Shown: piece after piece, positions 1-6,917 of the stretch
Layout of the letters: every line of letters starts with the position of its first letter
Position numbering within the stretch: position 1 is the first letter of the stretch
Assembly (NCBI GenBank): GCA_002479255.1
Contig: DLMJ01000018.1
Coordinates: forward strand, 1-42,354
DNA from: Candidatus Binatus soli
GTDB taxonomy: Bacteria; Desulfobacterota; Binatia; Binatales; Binataceae
DNA: 42,354 nucleotides
Direction: 5' to 3'
The notes under the pieces: generated by a model
What the model was told of the DNA's origin: nothing
Databases searched by the model: none
Seen by the model: only the letters and a program-made list of their open reading frames with translations
Program-made: the position numbers and the translations under genes

Positions 1-250
1 CTCGGGCTTGCCGACGGGCTCGGCGTCGCAGTCAGGGTTGCGGTCGCAGTTGCGGTTGCGGTTGCGGTCGCGGTCGCAGTTGCAGTTGCGGTCGGCGATG
101 CAGTTGCAGTCGCAGTCGCAGTTGCGGTTGCGGTGTTCGTCGGCGTGCTACATGCGGGGCCACTGCCACCGCACGTCGGGGTCGCCGTCGCGGTTTGCGT
201 TGAGGTTGGAGACGGCGTTGAGGTTGCCGTTGCAGTTGCGGTCGGGGTCG
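1..250 (-). repeat. Hexanucleotide-type repeat encoding a (Thr-Ala)n stalk
   Basis: The first 250 bases are mostly near-repeats of a six-base unit (GCAACC/GCGACT-like on the minus strand), densest at about 30-135 and 205-245. They keep the reading frame and encode Thr-Ala dipeptides broken by a Cys-containing patch (TCGGSGPACS). Such tracts can change in copy number by slippage in multiples of six without a frameshift. Confidence 0.75.
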
Positions 251-722
251 GATACTTCTGGGTGGCTTTCCCCGTCAGCTTCACGATCGGGTACTTGCCC
301 CCGCTGGTCGCGTTACTGACGACCACGATCGTCGCGTCGTAGGTGCCCTTTTCGATGGGGATGAACTCAACGTCAATCGCAAGGCTTCCTTTGCCAGGAA
401 TCGTGCAGAAATTGCAGCCGGAGGTGATGACGTAGCGACGGGATACGATGCCGCGGCTGTTGGTGGGCGCGGTGACGTTTACCTCCAGCGGCAGCGTTCC
501 GGTGTTCGTGATGGTGAAATGCTGGGTCCCGGAGGTCCTGTTGTCGAGATTGATGTTGTAGCTCAGCGTCGTGGGCGTGACAGAAATTTTACTAACGGCC
601 TTTTCCGGCGACGCATCGTCATTCGATTGCGCCAACACCGGACGCGCAAACGCGGCAATCAGAAACAACAGCGAGAAACTCAGGGCCACGATTGACCGCG
701 TAAACGACTTGTTGAAACGCAT
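1..722 (-). CDS. Exported Ig-like domain protein with Thr/Ala-rich repeat tail (3' end off the window)
   Basis: An open frame runs from ATG at 722 to the left edge with no stop; 240 residues are visible. A GGAAGGAGT ribosome binding site lies just upstream. Residues 1-32 form a Sec signal peptide (hydrophobic ALSFSLLFLIAAFA, cleavage after VLAQ). Residues about 45-155 look like an Ig-like/ASPM-SPD2-Hydin type beta-sandwich (ISVTPTTLSYNINL, then FTITNTGTLPLEV). From about residue 158 the chain becomes a low-complexity Thr/Ala/Pro linker made of TA dipeptides, probably a surface spacer or O-glycosylated stalk. The function is unknown; what follows the stalk lies outside the window. It is divergent from the secreted-protein gene at 1268. 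The reading frame is certain, the role is not. Confidence 0.8.
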   Translation of the reverse strand, partial: MRFNKSFTRSIVALSFSLLFLIAAFARPVLAQSNDDASPEKAVSKISVTPTTLSYNINLDNRTSGTQHFTITNTGTLPLEVNVTAPTNSRGIVSRRYVITSGCNFCTIPGKGSLAIDVEFIPIEKGTYDATIVVVSNATSGGKYPIVKLTGKATQKYPTPTATATATSTPSPTSTQTATATPTCGGSGPACSTPTNTATATATATATASPTATATATATATATATATATLTATPSPSASP

Positions 723-735
723 CGACAGACTCCTT

Positions 736-771
736 CCCACGCAAAAGTGTCAAACCCAAGCAAAAGTGTCA
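736..771 (-). repeat. Direct repeat pair, CCCA(C/A)GCAAAAGTGTCA
   Basis: Two 17-bp copies (736-752 and 755-771) differ at one base and are spaced at a 19-bp period, directly upstream of the ribosome binding site of the left-edge gene. Related TGACACTTTT cores occur at 932-945 and, degenerate and inverted, at 894-910. They may be regulator sites in a 5' leader or the remains of a mobile-element end with multiple subterminal repeats. Confidence 0.6.
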
Positions 772-996
772 GAACCGCATGAGCGTATTCCGCATCGGGT
801 AAATTTGTCAAGCGCGAGGTTCCCGGCGAGGTTCTGAAAAGAACAAAAGCAGGGATTTTCGAGCCTCGAATCGGGAAAGCATGGTCAGGATTTACCAAAA
901 TAAGTGCCAATAATTTGCTATTTCACAAAAATTGACACTTTTTGGTCGAATAAAGATGGACGGATAGCCTGCGCCATGATTAGAGTCTGCATTGCT

Positions 997-1025
997 AGCA
1001 CGTCTGCCTTGCGATCAGACGTGCT
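997..1025. promoter_or_regulatory. Perfect 10-bp inverted repeat (operator or hairpin)
   Basis: AGCACGTCTG at 997-1006 and CAGACGTGCT at 1016-1025 are perfect reverse complements around a 9-base spacer. There is no following T-tract, so an intrinsic terminator is unlikely. The position between two divergent genes fits a dimeric regulator's operator or an RNA stem-loop. Confidence 0.5.
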
Positions 1026-1031
1026 CGGCAT

Positions 1032-1062
1032 GGGGAAAGGGGGATGGGCAAGGGGGATGGGG
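1032..1062 (+). promoter_or_regulatory. Candidate G-quadruplex motif
   Basis: Five G-tracts of 3-5 bases at 1032-1035, 1039-1043, 1046-1048, 1052-1056 and 1059-1062 are separated by loops of 2-3 bases, a compact arrangement that satisfies the usual G4 pattern. It includes a 12-bp direct repeat (1037-1048 and 1050-1061). It lies six bases after the inverted repeat ending at 1025. Confidence 0.5.
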
Positions 1063-1200
1063 AGTCACGTAAGCGAGAGTATTTTCGGCGCCGCGCGGTT
1101 TGCGGTACAGTCCGCGCGCGTCGTGAGAAAAAGGAGGTGTGATAGTGCCGCACAGGCCCTCATCATTAGTTAAGTAATGGGGACGGGCAGTGTTGGGGAA

Positions 1201-1230
1201 ATGGGGTTCCATGGGATTGCATGGGATTCC
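1201..1230 (+). repeat. Three tandem 10-bp repeats upstream of a secreted-protein gene
   Basis: ATGGGGTTCC, ATGGGATTGC and ATGGGATTCC follow each other exactly at 10-bp period, 38 bp before the ATG at 1268. One helical turn per unit would place the units on the same DNA face. Function unknown. Confidence 0.6.
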
Positions 1231-1267
1231 AACGGTTTTTTAACTCAGTAAACGTCTCGGAGGATAT

Positions 1268-3046
1268 ATGAAAAGGATTCTTCTTACGTTAATGGTGGCC
1301 GGCGGCCTCGCTCTGATGGCAGCCCCCAAGGCCAACGCAACATCAGTAGTACCAGCAACACCAGCAAGCTGGAACAACTCTGTATTGTGCGGGAACAGCT
1401 ACGCGATGCTGATCACGGGCGGCCAAGACAGCAGCACTCAGAACTACCCTGTAACCGGCGTGGTCGGCGTTGGTGTGATCAAGTTCGGCGGTACTGCTAC
1501 GGGCGGCTCTCCTGTTGTTCCTGGGGTTTGCGACGGCACGGCCACAGGCGAATTGATCCTGAACAACGGAGATCTGCAAAACACCGGAGTGGCCCCGTAC
1601 TACGCGCCAACCGGCGAAATGTTTGGACCGGCCGCCTGCTACCCGGCTCTCGGGATCGCCGAGGGAGGAATTGCGTGTTTCGACGGCACCAACCACTACA
1701 CTTCGGCCGCGCTGACGATGCCGGGACCTAACGGCAACGGGTCGGCTGACCTCACAATTACCGCAAGCGGCCTGAAATGGAATGACTACTCCATATCTGC
1801 CACTCCGCCGGGATCAGGACCCACCGCCGGCAGCATTTCATTGGAGTTCACCCTGCAAATCGGGAGTACCTCCAACAACGTTACAGTCGGCGTCAGCGCG
1901 CCGGGAACGACCTCCGATTTTGGAGCGCCTCTCGTCATGACGCTGCAGAAGATAGGACTGGCGGCGACGAATGTGGCAACCGTCTTTGGCGCGGCCCCAT
2001 ATAACGGGACTGCGATGCTTATGTGCTCGGGCTACGGCGCCAACCAGACCGACCCTGTCGCCGGCGCACAGAATCCCCCGACAATCGCGGGCTCCTTCGG
2101 CGGAAATGTTGGTTCGCTATCGATCTTCGCCAACGGTTTCGCTTGGGGAAGCTTGAGCTTCAACGACAATGATAACATAGTGGCAAGCGGGCCAACCCCG
2201 AACAACACCGACTGCGCCTTCGAGGACTTCCCGGGGAAGGCTTTCACTTCTGCGTGCGTGGGCGGATATGCAGCGGGTTCTCCCTGCGTTAGTGCCGCAT
2301 TAGATGCACAGTGCGTCACTTACGGGGGGACTTGCTCGGCGCCCGTTACCGAGGCTTTTGCCGATGGCACCAGCAATCAGGCTTCAGTCATTACCTCGTT
2401 GTCAACTGACCCGACTTGCACCGATGCGTTGACGGCGGGTGCGGGTTATACCACCAGCAACGTGGTATGGGGCTCCGGCGACAAGAACGAATACGTAGCC
2501 GTGACCGGCTTGATCTCCACCGCAACCGGGGCCACTCCTCCGGGCCAAATGGCGACCTGCACTGTGTACAACCAAGGCGCGGCTTCGGGCACTCTGACAG
2601 CGTCGAACGCACCGGGCACGGTGACCGACGTCTGCAGCGGTGGCACTTGCACCCCCGGCTCCTCAGTCTTCAGTTCCACTAACACCATCAGCGCGTTCGA
2701 GAACCTGCCTTACTGCGCGGTGAATATAGCGATAAACGGAGGTTTGACGACATCAGTTACGTCGGCAGTAGCGACTAAGGTGGTGACAGGGGTGCATGGG
2801 TACACGACGACGGCGCAGTGCACCATGACGCTGCCTAGCACGCTCTACGCACCGATTTACACTCCGCAGTCGTTGACTCCTATGGGCTTTGGGCTCGGAT
2901 GCACCTGCACCGAGGCGACGATTTCGACTGGGACGCCGCCGTACACCTTGACCTATCCGGTCGCCGCCGCCACGTCAACGCTGACGATCAGCTCGCCCGA
3001 CTGCCCCATGACCCCCTACGTTCAGGCGGTCAAGTGCCAGAACTAG
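1268..3046 (+). CDS. Secreted Gly/Thr/Ser-rich, Cys-containing protein of unknown function
   Basis: The ATG at 1268 has GGAGG at 1259-1263. The product is 592 aa with a Sec signal peptide (MKRILLTLMVAGGLALMAAP, cleavage near ANA at about residue 25). The mature protein is low in charge and rich in Gly, Thr, Ser, Ala and Asn, with about two dozen cysteines scattered throughout (for example GCTCTEA near residue 548), so several disulfides in an exported beta-rich protein are likely. No PEP-CTERM, LPXTG, transmembrane or beta-signal is seen at the C-terminus, which ends VQAVKCQN. I do not recognise a family. It is monocistronic: a strong terminator follows at 3098-3125. High cell-envelope or extracellular abundance is plausible but is inference. 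Confidence 0.8.
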   Translation: MKRILLTLMVAGGLALMAAPKANATSVVPATPASWNNSVLCGNSYAMLITGGQDSSTQNYPVTGVVGVGVIKFGGTATGGSPVVPGVCDGTATGELILNNGDLQNTGVAPYYAPTGEMFGPAACYPALGIAEGGIACFDGTNHYTSAALTMPGPNGNGSADLTITASGLKWNDYSISATPPGSGPTAGSISLEFTLQIGSTSNNVTVGVSAPGTTSDFGAPLVMTLQKIGLAATNVATVFGAAPYNGTAMLMCSGYGANQTDPVAGAQNPPTIAGSFGGNVGSLSIFANGFAWGSLSFNDNDNIVASGPTPNNTDCAFEDFPGKAFTSACVGGYAAGSPCVSAALDAQCVTYGGTCSAPVTEAFADGTSNQASVITSLSTDPTCTDALTAGAGYTTSNVVWGSGDKNEYVAVTGLISTATGATPPGQMATCTVYNQGAASGTLTASNAPGTVTDVCSGGTCTPGSSVFSSTNTISAFENLPYCAVNIAINGGLTTSVTSAVATKVVTGVHGYTTTAQCTMTLPSTLYAPIYTPQSLTPMGFGLGCTCTEATISTGTPPYTLTYPVAAATSTLTISSPDCPMTPYVQAVKCQN

Positions 3047-3097
3047 AGGCGATGGGTGAAGTAGCGGAGCGTCAGATCAGTTAAACGTCTGTAACCG

Positions 3098-3138
3098 AAC
3101 GGCGGGCCCGCAAGGGCCCGCCGTTTGCAATTTTGGGA
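3098..3138 (+). terminator. Strong intrinsic terminator hairpin with GCAA loop
   Basis: Twelve perfect base pairs (3098-3109 with 3114-3125, core GGCGGGCCC/GGGCCCGCC) close a GNRA-type GCAA tetraloop at 3110-3113, followed by a T-containing tail (TTTGCAATTTT). It lies 52 bp after the stop at 3046 and ends the preceding monocistron. The reverse strand has a weaker tail. Confidence 0.85.
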
Positions 3139-3242
3139 CGCGCAGGCGGCGGGGATTCAGCGAGCGTGACAGCAGTCCTCAGCGCCCGCGCGCGAGCGGG
3201 AATGATATCGAAAATACAACGATTGGAAGGAGAACAACGGGT

Positions 3243-4103
3243 ATGAAATCCGGATTCACCGCGGCCACTGCGCTGGCGATTGCGATTGCGGCCACGACAG
3301 CGTCGGCAGGTGTCGTAATCTCCCAGCAGGTGTCCTTCAACCAGGCTGGCGAGCGCAAGACCGATCAGACCGTGATGGTCCAAGGCCACAAGCAGAAAAT
3401 CATCGCCGGCGATCGCGAGAGCATTACCGATCTCGACGCCGGAAAGACGTACATTCTCGCGGCGAAGAGCAAAACGTTCATTGAGATTCCGTTTCCGCCC
3501 ACCGGAATGTTCGCGATGGCAATGGTGGTGCAAGGATCAACCGTCGAACTCAAGAAGAGCGGCGGCACTCATCAAGTGGCCGGATACGCCTGTCAGGATT
3601 ACACGGGCGCCGCGCTCATCGGTCGCAGCAACCTCGATGTGACTCAATGCGTGGCGAGGGACGTGCCCGGCACCAGGGAGTTCGTCGAGTTTCAAAAGGC
3701 GATGGCGGACAAGCTCAAGGGCAAGCCCTTGGCGCGCAAGGGCGAAATTCCTGACGGAATCCCGGTCTCATCGACCGTCACGAGGACGGTGGCTCCCTTC
3801 ACGCCGCCACCCGGATTTTCGCCCGAGCGGGCGGCCAAAATCAAAGCGATGATGGCCAAGTACAAACCGGTCACCATCAATACCACGGTTTCCAAAATCG
3901 AGGTGAAAGACCTTCCGGCTGACACATTCGTCGTGCCCGCCATCTACAGAAAGCCTGAAATGCCGACGGCGCCGCAGCTTAAGCAATTGCCGCAGTTTAA
4001 AAAGTCGGCGCCCGGCATAGTAACTCCCGGCCCCGCGCCCGCCGCCGGTGCGCCCGCCGCTCCGGCAGCGCCTGCGGCTCCGGCGGCTCCCGGTGCGCAC
4101 TGA
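3243..4103 (+). CDS. Exported protein of unknown function with Pro/Ala-rich tail
   Basis: The ATG at 3243 has AAGGAG at 3227-3232. The product is 286 aa with a Sec signal peptide (FTAATALAIAIAATTASA, cleavage before GVV at about residue 23). The body contains paired beta-hairpin segments such as ITDLDAGKTYIL and KTFIEIPFPP, reminiscent of the DUF4412-type periplasmic family, which senses or binds small molecules in an unknown way; this assignment is tentative. From about residue 260 a PAPAAGAPAAPAAPAAP tail looks like a flexible, wall-spanning linker. It sits between a terminator and the small Ala-rich gene at 4188 and is probably transcribed from its own promoter in 3139-3225. Confidence 0.75.
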   Translation: MKSGFTAATALAIAIAATTASAGVVISQQVSFNQAGERKTDQTVMVQGHKQKIIAGDRESITDLDAGKTYILAAKSKTFIEIPFPPTGMFAMAMVVQGSTVELKKSGGTHQVAGYACQDYTGAALIGRSNLDVTQCVARDVPGTREFVEFQKAMADKLKGKPLARKGEIPDGIPVSSTVTRTVAPFTPPPGFSPERAAKIKAMMAKYKPVTINTTVSKIEVKDLPADTFVVPAIYRKPEMPTAPQLKQLPQFKKSAPGIVTPGPAPAAGAPAAPAAPAAPAAPGAH

Positions 4104-4187
4104 GCTTGATCGGCAGGAATCGCAGAACTATCGTTATTGCAAGAGTGAAAAGCGAAAAGTGAAAAAATGAAAACGGGGTGAGTAACG

Positions 4188-4547
4188 ATGAGATTGGAGA
4201 CGGGCGCCACGCGAACGTTGCGCTTTGGGCTGGTGGCGATCGCGGCGCTGGCGTTCTCGATCGGGCTTGCATTGGGGCACATCTCCCCGGCGCGGGCGCA
4301 GGATGATGACGCAGCAGCGCAGAGCCAGGAAGCGGCCGATGCCGCCCAGCAGGCGCACGATGCCGCGGATGCGGCACAACAAGCGCTGGACGCGGCGACG
4401 GAGCAGCGCGATCAGCTCGAGGGCGCCGGCGCGTCGCAGGATGATATCGATGCGGCCAATCAGGCGATTGCACAGGACCGAGCCGGCAAGGATGCCGCCG
4501 ACGAAGCAGCGCAAAGGGCGGATGAAGCGGCAGCCAACGCACAGTGA
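4188..4547 (+). CDS. Small exported Ala/Gln/Asp-rich helical protein
   Basis: The 119-aa product has a signal peptide to about residue 38 (LVAIAALAFSIGLALG, cleavage after ARA before QDDD). The mature part is almost entirely Ala, Asp, Gln and Glu in heptad-like repeats (EAADAAQQAHDAADAAQQAL), predicting one long acidic helix or coiled coil. A GGGGTGAG sequence precedes the ATG. It resembles small periplasmic helical or Lpp-like spacer proteins in composition, but no lipobox Cys is present. It converges with the glycosyltransferase that ends at 4575, only 27 bp away. Composition-biased proteins can be spurious, but the signal peptide supports a real gene. Confidence 0.65.
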   Translation: MRLETGATRTLRFGLVAIAALAFSIGLALGHISPARAQDDDAAAQSQEAADAAQQAHDAADAAQQALDAATEQRDQLEGAGASQDDIDAANQAIAQDRAGKDAADEAAQRADEAAANAQ

Positions 4548-4574
4548 GAGATGGCCAGCAGCGCCGCTGGCAGT

Positions 4575-5762
4575 TCAGGCTGGTGAATCCGCCGATTTGG
4601 GAGCACTCGAGGGTAGTTTCCGGCGCGCCCGCACCAGCTTGTAGAGCTCCAGATAACGCTCGGCTGTCCGTGAGATCTCGTATTGCTCGCGGGCACGGAG
4701 CAACCCTCTTCGACCCATAGCTTCGCTTAAACCGGGGTTGTCCAGGAGCGTTGTGAGGGCGTCCGTGAGTGCGGGCAGGTCGTCCTTTTCCACGAGCAAG
4801 CCATTCTCGCCATGTGAAATAACTTCGGGCACGCCGCCGATGTTGGTGCCGATCGCGGCTCGCCCTGCTGCCAGCGCTTCCAGCAGGGCGACCGGTTGCC
4901 CCTCGACGATCCTGCTGGGCATCGCGAAAAAGAGCGCGCCTCGATTGAAGCTTCGGATTTGGGCTGCGTCCGCCTTTCCGAGCAATTTCACTCGGCGGTC
5001 CAATCCAAGCGAGCTGATATGCCTGCTGATTGCATCGCGGCTGGGGCCCTCGCCCGCGATCAATAAATCCACGTTCGGATGACTTTCAGCGATCGCACCG
5101 AAGCTCGTAATAAGGGCATCGACGGCCTTGTCAGGCAAGGTCAGCCGGCAGGCGCAAAAGATATATGGCCTGCCGTGTTGGTATGGGGCCGCCTTTTGAG
5201 CGGCCTCAACGTCAATCCCATTGCTGATTACCAGCGCATCTTTGGCTGCGGGCAGTATGCGATCGAAGCCATGGCGCGTTGCCGCGCTCACGCCGGTAAG
5301 AGCGTCAGCGCTTCTTAGGACTCTGACCATCAGGCGTCTGGCGCGGGAATTGAAATCAGTGTCGCTGTGCCAGGTGTGGACTAAAGGTGTCCGGGTAATC
5401 TCGCAGGCGGCGACGACTTGCGGCAGCAGCGACCAATCAAAGAGATGGCTGTGCGCAACGTCGATTTTTGCTTTGCGCAGGTAGTTGGCCAGCCGCAAGG
5501 TGTCGGGCAGATACATCAAGGCCCATCGCGCCGGAGCCTGGTAGGTATGAAGCGGAAGGAAGAGCTCGCGGGTCTTGTCGCCCAGAGCGACTGTGGTGCC
5601 CGCCGCCGCTTCTTCCCGGGTTACGATTACATCTGTCTCATGGCCGCGGCGCTCGTATTCGGGGATGAGGCCTCTGAGCAGGCTTTCGATCCCTCCGATC
5701 ACGTTGAAGTACTGGGTGATTAGCGCAATCCGCACCGGGGTGTCCTGTGAGTCGGCCTGCAA
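4575..5762 (-). CDS. GT4-family glycosyltransferase
   Basis: The 395-aa product has the GT-B fold of family GT4: an N-terminal acceptor domain beginning VRIALITQYFNVIGGIES (a glycine-rich loop near residue 22), HSHLFDWSLL and HTWHSD at about 105-130, and a C-terminal nucleotide-sugar domain with VISNGID, LLIAGEGPSRD and the E-x7-E signature in EGQPVALLEALAAG (residues about 294-307). Such enzymes transfer a hexose from a nucleotide sugar to a lipid-linked glycan at the cytoplasmic face. It is the second gene of a minus-strand pair with the FkbM methyltransferase 32 bp upstream. It most likely adds one residue of the EPS repeat unit; donor and linkage cannot be read from sequence. Confidence 0.9.
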   Translation of the reverse strand: MQADSQDTPVRIALITQYFNVIGGIESLLRGLIPEYERRGHETDVIVTREEAAAGTTVALGDKTRELFLPLHTYQAPARWALMYLPDTLRLANYLRKAKIDVAHSHLFDWSLLPQVVAACEITRTPLVHTWHSDTDFNSRARRLMVRVLRSADALTGVSAATRHGFDRILPAAKDALVISNGIDVEAAQKAAPYQHGRPYIFCACRLTLPDKAVDALITSFGAIAESHPNVDLLIAGEGPSRDAISRHISSLGLDRRVKLLGKADAAQIRSFNRGALFFAMPSRIVEGQPVALLEALAAGRAAIGTNIGGVPEVISHGENGLLVEKDDLPALTDALTTLLDNPGLSEAMGRRGLLRAREQYEISRTAERYLELYKLVRARRKLPSSAPKSADSPA

Positions 5763-5794
5763 CGATTCAATCGCTAAATTCCGCCTGGTCCGGG

Positions 5795-6634
5795 TTATTG
5801 GCTTTCGGCGAGAGCGAACAGATAGTCGCGGCCGGTCTGGAGGCTTAGCTGATAACCCTGGTTACGAAGCAGGGTAAGGACATCGCCTGTATTTCGTTGT
5901 TCGTAGTATTCAACGAGCACCAGGCGCGGCCGAAACGCGGCTTGTTCGAACAGCGGCTTGAGGACGCGGTACTCGAACCCTTCCACATCGATTTTGAGCA
6001 CGTCACAGTGGTCGAAGCCCTGAGCCTTCATTATGTCAATCAATGGAAAACACTGGACCTCAACCGCATCGTTGCGGCCGTCACCCGGAACAAAAGAATG
6101 GCCGCTCAAATCTCCAAGAGCGTCATTGCCAAAGAGCTTCAATCTTTCGCGCCGGTCGGAGACGCCCGCTTGCACGGCGCGGACGTTGGCCGCACGGTTC
6201 ATCGCGAGATTGCGCTCGAGATAGCGGAACGTTTTTGGGTCAGCTTCGATGCTCAGTACGCTGGCAGCGCGTTTGGAGGCCAGCAGCGAATAAAAGCCGA
6301 AATGCGCTCCCACATCAATCACCACATCTTCCGGCCGGATTTGCGGCAGAAGAGCGGCGCGTTCCGCGGGTTCGTAAAGCTGCGGGTAGTACAGCAGCAT
6401 ACGGCAGGCATAGTCCCTGGGATCGAGCCACATTCGCAAGCCCAGGACCTCTGCCTCAACCGGGGTAACGCCGCCCAAAAGACCGATCAAGACCTGCGCG
6501 GCGCGGTAACCGCCGCGCCACTCAATCAGACGGCGTGTCAGCCGGGAAAGCAATATCAAACGGTTCCTTCCGAAAGCAGCGCGCTCGAGGCCCCCGCCTG
6601 CCGCGGGGGATTGCTCATGCCGCGACGACTGCAA
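5795..6634 (-). CDS. FkbM-family SAM-dependent methyltransferase
   Basis: The 279-aa product contains SAM-binding motif I DVVIDVGAHFGFYSLLA (residues about 99-115), the acidic SIEADP end of strand 2, and the FkbM signature DVLKIDVEGFEYRVLKPL (about 212-229) followed by PRLVLVEYYEQ. FkbM enzymes O-methylate sugars or polyketides; here sugar methylation of the EPS is likely. The frame opens with TTG at 6634, so the exact start is uncertain. An IS-end-like motif (6643-6661) lies nine bases upstream, which could have replaced the native leader. It is co-transcribed with the GT4 gene downstream and divergent from the GT4 at 6918. Confidence 0.87.
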   Translation of the reverse strand: MQSSRHEQSPAAGGGLERAAFGRNRLILLSRLTRRLIEWRGGYRAAQVLIGLLGGVTPVEAEVLGLRMWLDPRDYACRMLLYYPQLYEPAERAALLPQIRPEDVVIDVGAHFGFYSLLASKRAASVLSIEADPKTFRYLERNLAMNRAANVRAVQAGVSDRRERLKLFGNDALGDLSGHSFVPGDGRNDAVEVQCFPLIDIMKAQGFDHCDVLKIDVEGFEYRVLKPLFEQAAFRPRLVLVEYYEQRNTGDVLTLLRNQGYQLSLQTGRDYLFALAESQ

Positions 6635-6642
6635 CTCCCGAT

Positions 6643-6661
6643 CCAGAATTTCCGTTTTGAC
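6643..6661. repeat. IS-end-like motif, copy A
   Basis: CCAGAATTTCCGTTTTGAC matches the shared core (CCGGAATTTCCGTTTTGAC) found at 27255-27277 (inverted), 29641-29665 and 31661-31680. No transposase is attached. Its location immediately upstream of the FkbM start codon suggests the solo remnant of an element end. Confidence 0.45.
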
Positions 6662-6917
6662 TTTCCAAGCATGCGGCTTTTAGCCCGCTGGCGACTTGAT
6701 TGTCAAGGCGCCGGCCGGCGGCGCGAAATGTTGGCTCAGGCCGGCTGCGCGTCCTAATCTCCCCGGGTGTCAATATTAGCGGATTTGACCGCCTTATTGG
6801 TGGATTATTACGGCTCGATGAGCTAATTATTATGCCTATTTCGCTCTGAGTGGCGCAAATTCGAGTGTAGATGACTCGAAGTCGAGCGTCAGGATTTTCC
6901 AGGGTCGTCGGTTGAAG

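Larger units (their letters stand above)
723..1267. other. Divergent regulatory region between two secreted-protein genes
   Basis: This 545-bp stretch holds no convincing gene. It contains two 17-bp direct repeats (736-752, 755-771), an imperfect inverted pair related to them (894-910 with 932-945), a perfect 10-bp inverted repeat (997-1025), a G-quadruplex-type motif (1032-1062), a strong AAGGAGG at 1131-1137 followed only by an eleven-codon frame ending in TAA, and three tandem 10-bp repeats (1201-1230). No clear -35/-10 pair for either flanking gene was identified. Confidence 0.6.

Noticed and set aside
748..753. TTGACA on the minus strand as a -35 box for the left-edge gene
   Set aside because: Only about 26 bp separate it from the start codon, leaving no room for a -10 box and the ribosome binding site; it is part of the direct repeats.
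1131..1177. AAGGAGG followed by an eleven-codon frame (GTG 1145 to TAA 1177)
   Set aside because: Could be a leader peptide, but it has no regulatory codons or attenuator-like structure and is too short to support.
5897..6757. A 286-codon plus-strand open frame opposite the FkbM methyltransferase
   Set aside because: The minus-strand frame carries the SAM-binding and FkbM motifs; this one is its shadow.
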